From NCBI GenBank assembly GCA_945870175.1, contig CAMBRJ010000003.1, positions 1 through 34,586 of the forward strand: 34,586 bases of DNA. Direction: 5' to 3'. The DNA is from Gemmatimonas phototrophica (GTDB lineage Bacteria; Gemmatimonadota; Gemmatimonadetes; Gemmatimonadales; Gemmatimonadaceae). Below, one piece after another: positions 7,552 through 16,218 of this stretch (its first letter is position 1; each line of letters begins with the position of its first letter). A model generated the notes under the pieces. It was given only the letters and a program-made list of their open reading frames with translations. It was not told where the DNA came from and ran no database searches. Position numbers and translations under genes: made by a program.

Positions 7552-9291
7552 ATGCCTTTCTTCAGCCTTCGCCCCGTTCGGGGCCACGTTGCCGTGACCG
7601 CCGCCGTGACCGCCGCGCTGATGGCCCTGCTCGTGGTGCCGCAGCCCCTGCTTCACGCGCAGTCGGCCTCGCCGAGCCGTAGCTATCCGCAGCTGCTGTC
7701 GCTGTTCACCGAATGGCGCACCTTCGAGGAGCCGCCGCGCCGCGACGGGATTCCCGATTACACCCCGCCCACCAACGCGCGCCGGCTCACCGCCCTCCGC
7801 GCCTTGCAGGCGAAGCTGCGCGCCATCGATACCACCGGCTGGCGCGTGCCGGAGCAGGTGGACTGGCACCTGGTGCGGGCCGAAATGAATGGCATGCAGT
7901 ATCACCTCACCGTGCTGACGCCGTTTTCGCGCGACCCGGCGTACTACGCCTCCGTGCGCACCGAGGAAAGCGATACGCCGGCCGAGGAGGGCCCCATGAT
8001 TCATGGTGCCGTCCGCTTGTGGCGGTATCCGGTGTGGCCGCGAACCGTGCTCGATCGGTCGCGTGCCCTCAACGCCGACGAATCACGCCGCCTCACGGCG
8101 CAGTTGAACACGATCCCCCCGTTGCTACGCCAGGCGCGGGTGAATCTGGCCAATGGCAACGCCAAGGACCTGTGGGTGGGCGCCGTCAAGACGTTCGACG
8201 AACAGCACGACGCGCTCGGCACACTGGCCACGTTGGTGGGCACCGCCAATCCGAACGACAGCGCGCTCAAGGCCGCGATTGCCGGCGCGGCAAGTGCCAC
8301 CGAATCGTTTACCGGCTGGCTCCGCACCGAAGCGCCAAAGAAGACGGGCAAGTCTGGCATCGGCACAACGCAGTACACGTGGTTCTTGAAGAACGTGCTG
8401 CTGGTGCCGCTGTCGTGGGAGGAGGAAGTCACGATCACGCGTCGCGAACTCGCTCGCGCGCACGCGTCACTGCGCCTCGAGGAAACACGCAACGCCGCGC
8501 TGCCGCCCATGGCGGTGGCCAAGTCGGCCGCGCAGTTCGCGACGATGCAAGCCGAGGCCCTGCCGCGCTACATGCAGTTCTTCCGCGACAAAGGCATCGT
8601 GACGGTGGAACCGTGGATGGAGCGCGCCTTGCGCGAGCGCTTTCAGTCGTACTCGCCCGAGGCCACGCGCAATTTCTTCTCGCAGGCCACGCACCGCGAT
8701 CCACGTACGTTGTGGACGCACCTCTGGCATTGGTGGGACAACGGCCGGTTCCGCGAGCATCCGCACGCCAGCCCGATCCGTCGCACGCCGCTGCTGTACA
8801 ACGTGTGGATGAGCCGGGCCGAAGGGATGGCCACGTCGATGGAAGAGTGGATGATGCAGGCGGGCTTGTACGACCAATCGCCGCGCTCACGCGAGATCGT
8901 GTGGACCATGCTGGCGGCACGCGCCGCGCGCGGCCTTGGCAATCTTTACGCGCACGCCAACACACTCACTATGGCGGAGGCGGCCGACATGCACGTGCGC
9001 TGGACGCCGCGCGGGTGGATGCGTCGCGATCCGCTGCTGGGCTTCGAGCAACACCTCTACCTGCGTCAACCAGGCTACGGCGCCAGCTACGTCACGGGTG
9101 GACGACTCATGGAGGAGACGATGGCCGAGCGCGCGCGGCAGCTTGGTGATGCGTTCACCATGAAGCGCTTCTTCGATGAAGTGAACACGGTGGGGATGAT
9201 TCCCGTATCGCTGGTGTATTGGGAACTCACCGGCGACGACCGGATGGTGCGCGAACTCCGAAACGGGGGCGGGCCGCTGCCGTTTCGGTGA
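7552..9291 (+). CDS. Exported DUF885-family protein lacking the HExxPGH motif
   Basis: The 579-residue protein starts with a signal peptide (hydrophobic stretch VTAAVTAALMALLVV, cleavage near LLHAQS). The helical body, the SRAEGMATSMEEW segment around residues 421-433 and the later QPGYGASYVTGG...ERARQLGDAF segment match the order of DUF885 proteins, which are putative zinc carboxypeptidase/dipeptidase-like enzymes. Two differences stand out. No HExxPGH zinc motif is present upstream of the EGMA segment, where EGWA(L/x)YAE would be expected, and that motif's Trp is replaced. It is probably not a normal metallopeptidase. ATG 7552 is chosen; a GTG at 7519 adds 11 residues. Two other DUF885 genes occur at 25811 and 28713. 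Confidence 0.75.
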   Translation: MPFFSLRPVRGHVAVTAAVTAALMALLVVPQPLLHAQSASPSRSYPQLLSLFTEWRTFEEPPRRDGIPDYTPPTNARRLTALRALQAKLRAIDTTGWRVPEQVDWHLVRAEMNGMQYHLTVLTPFSRDPAYYASVRTEESDTPAEEGPMIHGAVRLWRYPVWPRTVLDRSRALNADESRRLTAQLNTIPPLLRQARVNLANGNAKDLWVGAVKTFDEQHDALGTLATLVGTANPNDSALKAAIAGAASATESFTGWLRTEAPKKTGKSGIGTTQYTWFLKNVLLVPLSWEEEVTITRRELARAHASLRLEETRNAALPPMAVAKSAAQFATMQAEALPRYMQFFRDKGIVTVEPWMERALRERFQSYSPEATRNFFSQATHRDPRTLWTHLWHWWDNGRFREHPHASPIRRTPLLYNVWMSRAEGMATSMEEWMMQAGLYDQSPRSREIVWTMLAARAARGLGNLYAHANTLTMAEAADMHVRWTPRGWMRRDPLLGFEQHLYLRQPGYGASYVTGGRLMEETMAERARQLGDAFTMKRFFDEVNTVGMIPVSLVYWELTGDDRMVRELRNGGGPLPFR

Positions 9292-9304
9292 AGACGTCGG
9301 CTGC

Positions 9305-9333
9305 TTGCCGTTATTTTCGAGGCTGGTGATATT
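9305..9333 (+). promoter_or_regulatory. Candidate sigma-70-type promoter for the hybrid kinase gene
   Basis: TTGCCG (9305-9310) and GATATT (9328-9333) are spaced by 17 bp, each matching the consensus at four of six positions, in an AT-richer patch between two genes. The kinase ATG follows 75 bp later. Assignment is by eye only. Confidence 0.3.
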
Positions 9334-9408
9334 GTAGGGGTACGCGTGGCGCGACCGTTCGCGGGATCTGCCGATGTTCGACTTACACCGCAGCCTTGAC
9401 CGAAGACA

Positions 9409-11757
9409 ATGACAATCGAAGTCTGGGGCGACGTCGCCGAAGCAATCAAGGTGTTCGCGGAGGGCCTCACCCCCGCCGCGACACTGGACGGCTTGCCCAC
9501 GCAGGTGGTCGTCCTGGATCCGAGCGGAACGATCCAGTACGTCAACGACGCGTGGCTGCGGTTCGGTTCGAGCAATGCCGGGCAGAGTAGCGCCATCGGG
9601 GTCGGCCAGAACTACCTGGCGGTCTGTGACGCCGCCACTGGCATGTTCTCCGATGAAGCGATCGCCGCGGCGAATGGCATCCGCGCCGTGCTTCGGGGTG
9701 ACCAGGTCGAGTTCTCGCTCGATTACCCCTGCCACGCTCCCGATCAGCATCGGTGGTTTCGGTTGCGCGCGGCACCGATCGTGTTGGGAGACACCATCGG
9801 CGCCGTCGTGATGCACGCGGACATCACCGGGACCGCGCTGGAGGCGGCGGCGCTCCGCAAAGCGGAGCACCTCGCCCGCGAGAGCGAACAGCGGCTGAAC
9901 TTCGCGCTCGAGGCGGCGCGCATCGGCGACTGGAATCTCGACCTCCGCACCAACGTCCTGCATCGCTCGTTGCGCTACGACCAGTGTTTCGGGTACGACG
10001 CCTTGCTTCCGGAATGGTGCTACGAGACGTTCCTGGCGCACATCGATACGGCCGACCGCGACCGCGTGGATGCGCACTTCAAGCGAGCGCTTTCCAGGAA
10101 CGGAGACTTTAGCGAAGAGTTCCAAGCCATCTGGCCAGACGGATCGCACCACTGGCTCTGGTCGCGGGGGAGCGTGTACTTCGACGAGGGCGGCGAGCCC
10201 CTTCGCATGGCCGGCATCATCCTCGACATCACCGCGCGCAAGCAGGCCGAGATCGAGACGGAGCGCCTGGCGAGCATTGTCGCATCCTCCGACGACGCGA
10301 TCATTGGCCTGCACCTAAACAGCACGATCACGAGCTGGAACCGCGGCGCCCAGAAGATTTTCGGCCATACGGCCGCGGATATGGTCGGCGCCTCGATCAT
10401 GCAGATCATTCCGTCGGATCGACAGGCTGACGAGACACGGCGCTTGGAGAGCGTCGCGCGCGGCGAGGGCGTGGAGCGCCTTGAGACGATCCGGATGACC
10501 AAGGACGGACGACGCATCGAGGTCTCGTTCACCCTGTCGCCGATCCGGAATGCGAACGGCGTCGTGATCGGCATTTCGAAAGTGGCGCGCGACATTTCAG
10601 AGCAAAAGCGGCTCGAGCAGCATTTTCTGCGCGCGCAGCGCCTCGAGAGCATCGGCACGCTGGCCGGCGGCATCGCACACGATCTGAACAACGTGCTCAC
10701 GCCGATCATGCTGTCGCTCGAACTCCTGAGGATGTCGTCTCCCGACCAAGAGAATCAGGAACTGATCAGCGTGATCGATGGGAGCGCGCGCCGAGGGTCC
10801 GAGATGGTCCGGCAGGTGCTCTCCTTTGCACGCGGGGTGAAAGGACAGCGTCTCGAGATCGACGTCGAGCATCTGATCCTCGAGGTGCAGAAGATCACGA
10901 AGGATACGTTCCTCAAGCACATTGCCATCCGGACCGACGTGCCGGCCAACGCGTGGCGCATAATTGGTGATGCGACGCAACTGCATCAGGTACTGCTCAA
11001 CTTGTGCGTGAATGCCCGTGACGCGATGCCCAACGGCGGTCAGCTCGTCATGGCGGCCGAGAACGTCACACTCGATGCGCACGATGCCGACGTCGATATC
11101 GACGCGAAAGCCGGGGCGTACGTCGTGCTACGGGTCGAGGACAGCGGCACCGGTATGTCCGCCGACGTGCTCGATCGCATCTTCGACCCCTTCTTCACGA
11201 CGAAGCGAGTCGGCCATGGCACCGGCCTCGGGCTGTCGACGTCGATGGGGATCGTGAGGAGCCACGGCGGCTTCATACGCGTGTACAGCGAACCGGGATT
11301 GGGCTCGAAGTTCAACGTCTACCTTCCGGCGCGCGCCGCAACCTCAGTCGACGTCGGCGCGTCCGCGTCCGCGTCCGAGCTTCCCCGGGGTCACGGTGAA
11401 CTGGTGCTGGTCGTGGACGATGAACCGGCGGTCCGACAGATCACGCAGCTGACACTCGAAGCGTTTGGCTATCGCGTACTGGTGGCGGTGGACGGCACGG
11501 ATGCCGTCGCGGTGTACGCGCGACGCGGCGACGAGATTGCGGTCGTGCTCACCGACATGATGATGCCGGTGATGGACGGACCGGCCACGATTCGTGAGCT
11601 GCGCAAGATGAATCCAGCCGTGCGCATCATCGCGGCGAGTGGACTCGACGCCAACGCACACGGCGTAGGACTCGACATTGCACACTTCTTGCCGAAACCC
11701 TACGCCGCCGATCGCTTGCTTACGACGCTTCGAGACGCGCTCGCCGTGCGCGCGTAA
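9409..11757 (+). CDS. Hybrid PAS sensor histidine kinase with C-terminal receiver
   Basis: The 782-residue protein has no membrane segment, so it is probably cytoplasmic. Three PAS-like domains occur at about 25-145, 160-285 and 288-405. A dimerisation/phosphoacceptor domain follows with His424 in GGIAHDLNNVLTP. The HATPase_c domain has the N box (Asn535 in LLNLCVNARDAM), Asp578 in VEDSGTGM, an FDPFFTTK box and the GTGLGLST lid. A receiver domain occupies about 663-780 with acidic Asp670/671, phosphoacceptor Asp716 (TDMMMPVMDG) and Lys763. The CckA-like arrangement implies phosphorelay to a phosphotransfer protein or autoregulation by the fused receiver. No separate response regulator lies next to it. 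The ligand sensed by the PAS domains cannot be told. Confidence 0.92.
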   Translation: MTIEVWGDVAEAIKVFAEGLTPAATLDGLPTQVVVLDPSGTIQYVNDAWLRFGSSNAGQSSAIGVGQNYLAVCDAATGMFSDEAIAAANGIRAVLRGDQVEFSLDYPCHAPDQHRWFRLRAAPIVLGDTIGAVVMHADITGTALEAAALRKAEHLARESEQRLNFALEAARIGDWNLDLRTNVLHRSLRYDQCFGYDALLPEWCYETFLAHIDTADRDRVDAHFKRALSRNGDFSEEFQAIWPDGSHHWLWSRGSVYFDEGGEPLRMAGIILDITARKQAEIETERLASIVASSDDAIIGLHLNSTITSWNRGAQKIFGHTAADMVGASIMQIIPSDRQADETRRLESVARGEGVERLETIRMTKDGRRIEVSFTLSPIRNANGVVIGISKVARDISEQKRLEQHFLRAQRLESIGTLAGGIAHDLNNVLTPIMLSLELLRMSSPDQENQELISVIDGSARRGSEMVRQVLSFARGVKGQRLEIDVEHLILEVQKITKDTFLKHIAIRTDVPANAWRIIGDATQLHQVLLNLCVNARDAMPNGGQLVMAAENVTLDAHDADVDIDAKAGAYVVLRVEDSGTGMSADVLDRIFDPFFTTKRVGHGTGLGLSTSMGIVRSHGGFIRVYSEPGLGSKFNVYLPARAATSVDVGASASASELPRGHGELVLVVDDEPAVRQITQLTLEAFGYRVLVAVDGTDAVAVYARRGDEIAVVLTDMMMPVMDGPATIRELRKMNPAVRIIAASGLDANAHGVGLDIAHFLPKPYAADRLLTTLRDALAVRA

Positions 11758-11772
11758 CCAGGCGGCTTACGC
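11752..11772. terminator. Short palindrome spanning two convergent stop codons
   Basis: GCGTAA (11752-11757) and TTACGC (11767-11772) are inverted copies separated by nine bases. The TAA in each arm is the stop codon of one convergent gene (kinase and the small minus-strand gene). A six-bp stem could serve as a weak bidirectional terminator. There is no T-tract, so this is speculative. Confidence 0.25.
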
Positions 11773-12192
11773 CGTCTTGTGCTTGGCCAGGCGCGGGAAC
11801 CAGTTCAACAGCTTCACCGCGGCCACGATCTCGGGGCGCAGCGTCCAACGCGTTTGCGGTGCTTCCGCGCCGCCTTCGGCGAACGTGGCGAACACCGACG
11901 CCTGCGGTTCCTTGGGCGGCACGGTGTACAGCAGACGTCCGGCCAACTTCGCGCCGAACCGGCCGTAGTTGAGATTCACGGCGCCCGGCTTCTCAAAGCC
12001 AGCGGCCTCCGCGAGTTCGACGGTCGTGAGCGTGTAATCGGGGGCCAGGCAATGCGCGCGAAGCATGCTCCACTGCGCATCAGAAATCGTATTGGCGACG
12101 TACAGCAGTCGCAGCGCCTTGTGGTACTCGGTCGACGTCGGGATGGGCATCGGCGCCGGCGTCGGCGCGGGTGTGGCAGCAGCGGTGGTCAC
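11767..12192 (-). CDS. Small protein of unknown function with Pro/Ala N-terminal tract
   Basis: The 141-residue protein has a low-complexity N-terminus (TPAPTPAPMPIP, about residues 9-20). A globular region follows (about 24-90) with YHKALRLLYVANTISDAQW and a later GFEKPGAVNLNYGRFGAKLAG. The latter recalls a short module I associate, from memory, with the N-terminal part of some HNH-type restriction endonucleases; no HNH nuclease motif is present here. The start is GTG 12192 because AGGAG lies eight bases upstream (12205-12201); the frame extending further upstream is not protein-like. It converges on the kinase gene with a nine-bp gap. Confidence 0.65.
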   Translation of the reverse strand: MTTAAATPAPTPAPMPIPTSTEYHKALRLLYVANTISDAQWSMLRAHCLAPDYTLTTVELAEAAGFEKPGAVNLNYGRFGAKLAGRLLYTVPPKEPQASVFATFAEGGAEAPQTRWTLRPEIVAAVKLLNWFPRLAKHKTA

Positions 12193-12200
12193 AAGCAAAT

Positions 12201-12205
12201 CTCCT
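12201..12205 (-). promoter_or_regulatory. Shine-Dalgarno AGGAG deciding the GTG start at 12192
   Basis: On the minus strand AGGAG is followed by eight bases and then GTG. This is the best ribosome-binding site in the area and fixes the start of the 141-residue protein over the longer open frame. Confidence 0.6.
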
Positions 12206-12353
12206 GAAAGAGAGCACAGCCGCGCGCAGGAGATCGCCGCCGTCACATCGCACACATCACGTCAAAACGCCGACGGACGGGGGTGTCCAACCAAGTCCTC
12301 ACCTTTGGAACATCCCTTGAATACCGCTGGGGCGCAACGGGCGAGGGGCGAAT

Positions 12354-12378
12354 CGCGCGCGGTTTCTCTCCGCGCGCG
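12354..12378 (-). terminator. Perfect 9-bp GC hairpin downstream of the M20 peptidase gene
   Basis: CGCGCGCGG (12354-12362) and CCGCGCGCG (12370-12378) enclose a seven-base loop TTTCTCT. It lies about 50 bp past the stop codon of the M20 gene on the minus strand. The stem is strong, but the following minus-strand bases have no T-tract. It could be a non-canonical terminator or an RNA-stabilising 3' structure. The rest of the gap (12193-12428) shows nothing coding. Confidence 0.4.
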
Positions 12379-12428
12379 TCACGCCACGTCGTTTCTCGTC
12401 ACAATTATGCTGCTTTCAACCGCTCAGA

Positions 12429-13739
12429 TCACGGCACGATCTTGGCAGGCGGCACGATCTTGATGCCATCCGCGAAGGTGGCGGTGAGCAGATACAGCAG
12501 CTTGGTCGACGGCAGCGCGCTCGAGGCCAGCGCGAACTCGGTGAGCTGATGCGCGCCGCTGGCCTTCGAACCGCCAATGGCGATGCTGGGAATCTTGCGC
12601 ACCACGCCGGGATTGGCGTCGGTGGCGCCCGTCGCCACGGCTTCGGAAGCGCCGGGCATGCCCGGGGTCATGCCGAGTGCACGATTGATGTCGACCGCGG
12701 TCTGCACGAGGGGATGCGCGCGCGCGCCTTCCAGCTGCTTCTCGGTACCGCCGGCGCCGCTCTTCTGCTCGATCTCGATCTTGAGTCCCACCTTCTGCTC
12801 GGCCGCCACTTCCTGCGTGATGCGCGTGATCATGCGATCGAGCGAGTCGAGGAGCACCGGATCCGAGCTGCGCAGGTCCACGGTGAAGTACAGCTCCTGC
12901 GGGACGGCGTTGAAAATGCTGCCTCCATGGATCTGACCGATGTTCATCACCGCGCCATTGGGCAGCGCATCGAACTGCAGCTGATACAGTCGATCGATGG
13001 CCTTCGCCACCGCCTTCACCGGCGTCGGGATACCACGCGATGACAACGTGTGTGCACCGGGATGCGTGAACACGAACTTGGTCCAGTAAATGCCGAGCGC
13101 GCCGTAGGACACGCTGCCGTACGCGCCATCGGGCACAATGAGCAGGTCGGGCTTCGGGTTGTGCTCCAACCAATAGGCCATCCCCTTGAGGCCGAGTTCC
13201 TCCTGCACGGTGCCGATGAAAATGATGTCGCCGGTGCTGGTGAACTTGGTAGCGTTCATCACGCGCAACGTGGACAGCATGTTCGCCACTGACGCCGTGT
13301 TGTCACCGACGCCCGGCGCGAACAGCGTATCGCCGGAGCGACGCACCTTGGTGTTCGTTTCGGGCGGGAACACGATGTCGGTGTGCGCCGCGATCACGAT
13401 CGTGGGGCCGCCACCGGTGCCTTTGCGCACGCCGGTCACATTGCCGATGGAATCGACGGACACCTTGAGGCCTTCTTTCTCGAACACCGACTTCACATAG
13501 GCGCCGCGCTGCTGCTCGAGTCGCGACTTGCCGGGCATTTCGGCAATACGGATCCACTCGTCGACCTGACTCGGGAAGCGCTGCTCGATCATCGCCATCG
13601 CCGACTTCACATCGGCGCGCTTGAGGAGCTCAGGATTCCAGCTGGTCGGATAGGTCTGCGCGGCCAAGGGCTGCACGAGTGGCGGCGACAACGACAACGC
13701 GGCGGTAACGACCGCGAGGACGGCAAAAGAGCGACGCAT
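12429..13739 (-). CDS. Exported M20-family metallopeptidase
   Basis: The 436-residue protein has a signal peptide (FAVLAVVTAALSLSPPLVQPLAAQ). The M20 metal site is complete: His119 and Asp121 in AAHTDIVF, Asp146 in GVGDNTAS, the catalytic/ligand pair Glu180-Glu181 in VQEELGLKG, Asp204 in VPDG and His397 in GAHQLTEF. M20 enzymes are two-zinc aminopeptidases, dipeptidases or deacylases; the substrate is not determined, but export suggests periplasmic peptide or acyl-amino acid hydrolysis. The ATG at 13739 begins the signal peptide. It lies 17 bp after the amidase stop, so the two probably form an operon. A longer open frame upstream merely runs antiframe through the amidase gene. Confidence 0.88.
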   Translation of the reverse strand: MRRSFAVLAVVTAALSLSPPLVQPLAAQTYPTSWNPELLKRADVKSAMAMIEQRFPSQVDEWIRIAEMPGKSRLEQQRGAYVKSVFEKEGLKVSVDSIGNVTGVRKGTGGGPTIVIAAHTDIVFPPETNTKVRRSGDTLFAPGVGDNTASVANMLSTLRVMNATKFTSTGDIIFIGTVQEELGLKGMAYWLEHNPKPDLLIVPDGAYGSVSYGALGIYWTKFVFTHPGAHTLSSRGIPTPVKAVAKAIDRLYQLQFDALPNGAVMNIGQIHGGSIFNAVPQELYFTVDLRSSDPVLLDSLDRMITRITQEVAAEQKVGLKIEIEQKSGAGGTEKQLEGARAHPLVQTAVDINRALGMTPGMPGASEAVATGATDANPGVVRKIPSIAIGGSKASGAHQLTEFALASSALPSTKLLYLLTATFADGIKIVPPAKIVP

Positions 13740-13756
13740 GAGAGAAGAGGTAGGAG

Positions 13757-15508
13757 TTACGGAAAGAGCGGCGGACGCACGCGCTTCTTGGTGGCCTGCT
13801 CGAACGCGGACGCCAGCCCAACCAGGGTGGGCTCGCCGCATGCCGACGCGGTGAAGCTCACGCCGAACGGGGCGGGCTTGGGGGTGAAGCCCTCGGGAAA
13901 CGCTTGCGCGCCCTGTCCCGGCGCCACCGGCAGCAGGGCATACGGAACGGTAACGGTCGGATAACCGGGGCGCGCGCCGATGTTGGCGCTGCTGGTGCCA
14001 GGAAAGAGCAGGGCGTCGAGTTGGTGGGCCTTCATGGCCGCATCGATGCCGTTGGTGGCCGACAGCAGGATGTCCTTGCGACGGTCGGCCTCGTACCGCG
14101 CCCGGTCGGCCTGTACGTCCATCTCGTCGGAGATGTCGAGCAGCGCCTGTCCGTACTTGATCGCGCCGGCGCGCTGGTGCGCGATGTTCCACTGGCGCAG
14201 GCCGAGCAGATTCTTCACTGGTGCCCGGTCGCCCAGGAGCGTGAGCCACGTGTTGAAGTCGCGCTTCATGCCGTACTTGAACGCAATCGAGCAATCAGCG
14301 TCGCGCCCCTTGGCCTGTTCGAGGCCACTGCACGGATTCCAGTTCAGGAAGTTGTTGGCCGGCACCGGTTCCACGACACTCGGGATGTCGGCCGGATCGA
14401 CGATCACGGCGCCCTGCGCCTTGAGCACCGCGATGACCTCGTCCATGGCCGTCTTCTGCGCGGCCGTGAGCCCACCACGCGGCGTGCTGCTGCCCCCGGC
14501 CGGCGGAACGGTCGGCTCGTAGAAGAAGGCGCGAGGAATCCCGATGCGGGCGCCCTTGAGCTTGTCGGCGCCGAGAAAGGCGGTGTAGTCGTTGCGGGGC
14601 GGCGGCGTGCACACCGTGGTGGCGGCATCGTTGGCGTCGGGGGCGGTGCCCTCGAGCACGCCCAGCATGATGGCGGCGTCGCGCACGGTGCGGGTCATCG
14701 GTCCCGGCGTATCCTGATCGGCCGTAATCGGAATTACGCCATATCGGCTTACGCGTCCCACGGTGGGCTTGATGCCCACCAGGAAGTTTTGCTGGGCGGG
14801 GCTGAGAATCGAGCCCGACGTTTCGGTGCCGACGTTGCCGGCCCAGAAGCTCACGTTGGTGCCCACGCCGGAGCTGGAGCCGCCGGTGTTCATCACTGGG
14901 CGACCGTCGAAGAAGGCCTCGCGCGGATCGCGCCGCGGATCCCACGGATTCATGCCGTAGCCGGTGAGCCCCGTGTAGTTGCCGGGCATGCCGCTGGCGG
15001 TCCAGTTGGCGAGTTCGGTGAGCTGCGTCTTGGCGATGATGATCGCCCCGGCCGCCTTGAGGTGGCGCGTGATCGTGGCGTCGTAGTTCGGCATCAAGTC
15101 GGCGAAGGCCAGCGCGCCGCCCGATGTCGCCATCTCGATGGTCTGAATGTTGTCCTTGAGCGCGATCGGGATGCCGTGCAGTGGTCCACGAAGCCGTCCC
15201 GCGGCCCGCTCGCGGTCGAGCGAGTCGGCGATCGCCAGGGCCTGCGGGTTCACCGTGATCACGGCGTTCAGTTTGTCTTCGTACGTCGCGATGCGCGCGA
15301 GGTACTGCTGCACGATCTCGCGCGACGTGATCCGCTTCTGTTCCAGCGCGGTGCGCAGGTCGGCGAGACTGGTTTCGACCACGGAGATGGGCGCACCGGT
15401 TGGCGAGGCTGCTGGCGAGGCTGCGGGCCGGCGCTGCGCGCGTAGCGTGCTGGCCGCGACGGACATCGCGGCAACGACGAGGATGGTGCGAACAACGGTG
15501 GGACCCAT
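13757..15508 (-). CDS. Exported amidase (amidase-signature family)
   Basis: The 583-residue protein has a signal peptide (VVRTILVVAAMSVAASTLRAQ). The Ser-cisSer-Lys triad of the amidase-signature fold is present: Lys118 in IPIALKDN, the GGSSSG stretch at 209-214, and the nucleophile serine in GTETSGSI (about Ser233). Such enzymes hydrolyse amides or peptide-amide bonds; exported members of this type are common in soil bacteria and their substrates are usually unknown. ATG 15508 is chosen over ATG 15532 because AGAGG (15519-15515) lies six bases before it. It is followed after 17 bp by the M20 peptidase, so both probably act on related periplasmic substrates. A 136-bp gap separates it from the pentapeptide gene upstream. 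Confidence 0.9.
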   Translation of the reverse strand: MGPTVVRTILVVAAMSVAASTLRAQRRPAASPAASPTGAPISVVETSLADLRTALEQKRITSREIVQQYLARIATYEDKLNAVITVNPQALAIADSLDRERAAGRLRGPLHGIPIALKDNIQTIEMATSGGALAFADLMPNYDATITRHLKAAGAIIIAKTQLTELANWTASGMPGNYTGLTGYGMNPWDPRRDPREAFFDGRPVMNTGGSSSGVGTNVSFWAGNVGTETSGSILSPAQQNFLVGIKPTVGRVSRYGVIPITADQDTPGPMTRTVRDAAIMLGVLEGTAPDANDAATTVCTPPPRNDYTAFLGADKLKGARIGIPRAFFYEPTVPPAGGSSTPRGGLTAAQKTAMDEVIAVLKAQGAVIVDPADIPSVVEPVPANNFLNWNPCSGLEQAKGRDADCSIAFKYGMKRDFNTWLTLLGDRAPVKNLLGLRQWNIAHQRAGAIKYGQALLDISDEMDVQADRARYEADRRKDILLSATNGIDAAMKAHQLDALLFPGTSSANIGARPGYPTVTVPYALLPVAPGQGAQAFPEGFTPKPAPFGVSFTASACGEPTLVGLASAFEQATKKRVRPPLFP

Positions 15509-15644
15509 CGGCAGCCTCTGCGTAGCGTGCATTCGGAACGCTCGATCTCGAAGAAGAAGGGACGCGCATGACCCGCGCCGTACAATGCCGCCATATGGCC
15601 TCGGCGGCAATGCGCGGAGTGATACGAACGAATTCCTCATCGCG

Positions 15645-16217
15645 TCAGTCAGCCCGCACGTCGAGGCCCATGGCCTGCACGAGCGACAGCGCCTGCTGCA
15701 TGTCGATGATCGCGCCCTTGAGACGAGCCACCGCCGGATCGAGCGAACTGAGGTCGCTGCCACGCAAATCGCAGTCGGTGAAGTCGGCCCCCCCGAAGTC
15801 GGCGCCCGACAGATCAGCGTCACGGATCGAGCCATCCTGACAGCGCACGCGAGAGAAGTCAGCCTCGCGTAACCGCGTGCCGCGCACGATCGCCCGCGTG
15901 AGGTCGGCACCGGACAACCCAACGTGCGACCAGTTGCCGCCGACCACCTGCATGAGGTCGAAGCTGCAGCGCACGAAATTGCTGCCCACAAACTTGCACT
16001 CGGTGAAGCGCGTATCGAAGAACGAGCAGCCGTTGAACGCGCAGTTCACAAACGCCGCGTCGGTGTGCACCGAACAGTTGAACGTGGCTCGCATGAACGT
16101 GCAGTCGGTGAACACCGCGCCGCGATTCACCACTTCGGTGCAGTCAAGGTCGGTGAACTTGACGCCGGTGTGGGTTTGCCCGGAGATGTCCTGTCCTTCC
16201 CAGTTGGGTTGCGCCAT
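15645..16217 (-). CDS. Pentapeptide-repeat protein
   Basis: The 190-residue protein is almost entirely A(D/N)LxX-type pentapeptide repeats, visible as AFVNCAFNGCSFFDTRFTEC and ADLSGADFGGADFTDCDLRG. These predict a right-handed quadrilateral beta-helix. The C-terminus, LKGAIIDMQQALSLVQAMGL, resembles the capping/dimerisation helix seen in Qnr, McbG and MfpA proteins, which mimic DNA and protect gyrase. Whether this one does so is inference; many pentapeptide proteins have other or unknown roles. There is no signal peptide, so it is cytoplasmic. The ATG at 16217 follows the propeller stop by one base (TGAGATG), implying translational coupling to an exported partner gene. Confidence 0.88.
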   Translation of the reverse strand: MAQPNWEGQDISGQTHTGVKFTDLDCTEVVNRGAVFTDCTFMRATFNCSVHTDAAFVNCAFNGCSFFDTRFTECKFVGSNFVRCSFDLMQVVGGNWSHVGLSGADLTRAIVRGTRLREADFSRVRCQDGSIRDADLSGADFGGADFTDCDLRGSDLSSLDPAVARLKGAIIDMQQALSLVQAMGLDVRAD

Positions 16218-16218
16218 C

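Noticed and set aside
12429..14294. A 621-residue version of the M20 peptidase
   Set aside because: The first 185 residues are Arg/His/Pro-rich antiframe translation of the amidase gene; a signal peptide marks the real start at 13739.
13904..15445. Long plus-strand frame of 513 codons
   Set aside because: It is the antisense of the amidase gene with Arg/Val/Gly-rich composition and no recognisable motif.
15591..15596. CCGCCATATG shared between the amidase upstream region and the MFS start region, as a common operator
   Set aside because: A 10-bp match between two sites in a 34-kb window is expected many times by chance.
15586..15609. Inverted repeat TGCCGCC / GGCGGCA upstream of the amidase
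   Set aside because: Seven-bp GC arms with a 10-bp spacer are expected by chance in this DNA, and there is no T-tract or nearby promoter pattern to support a function.
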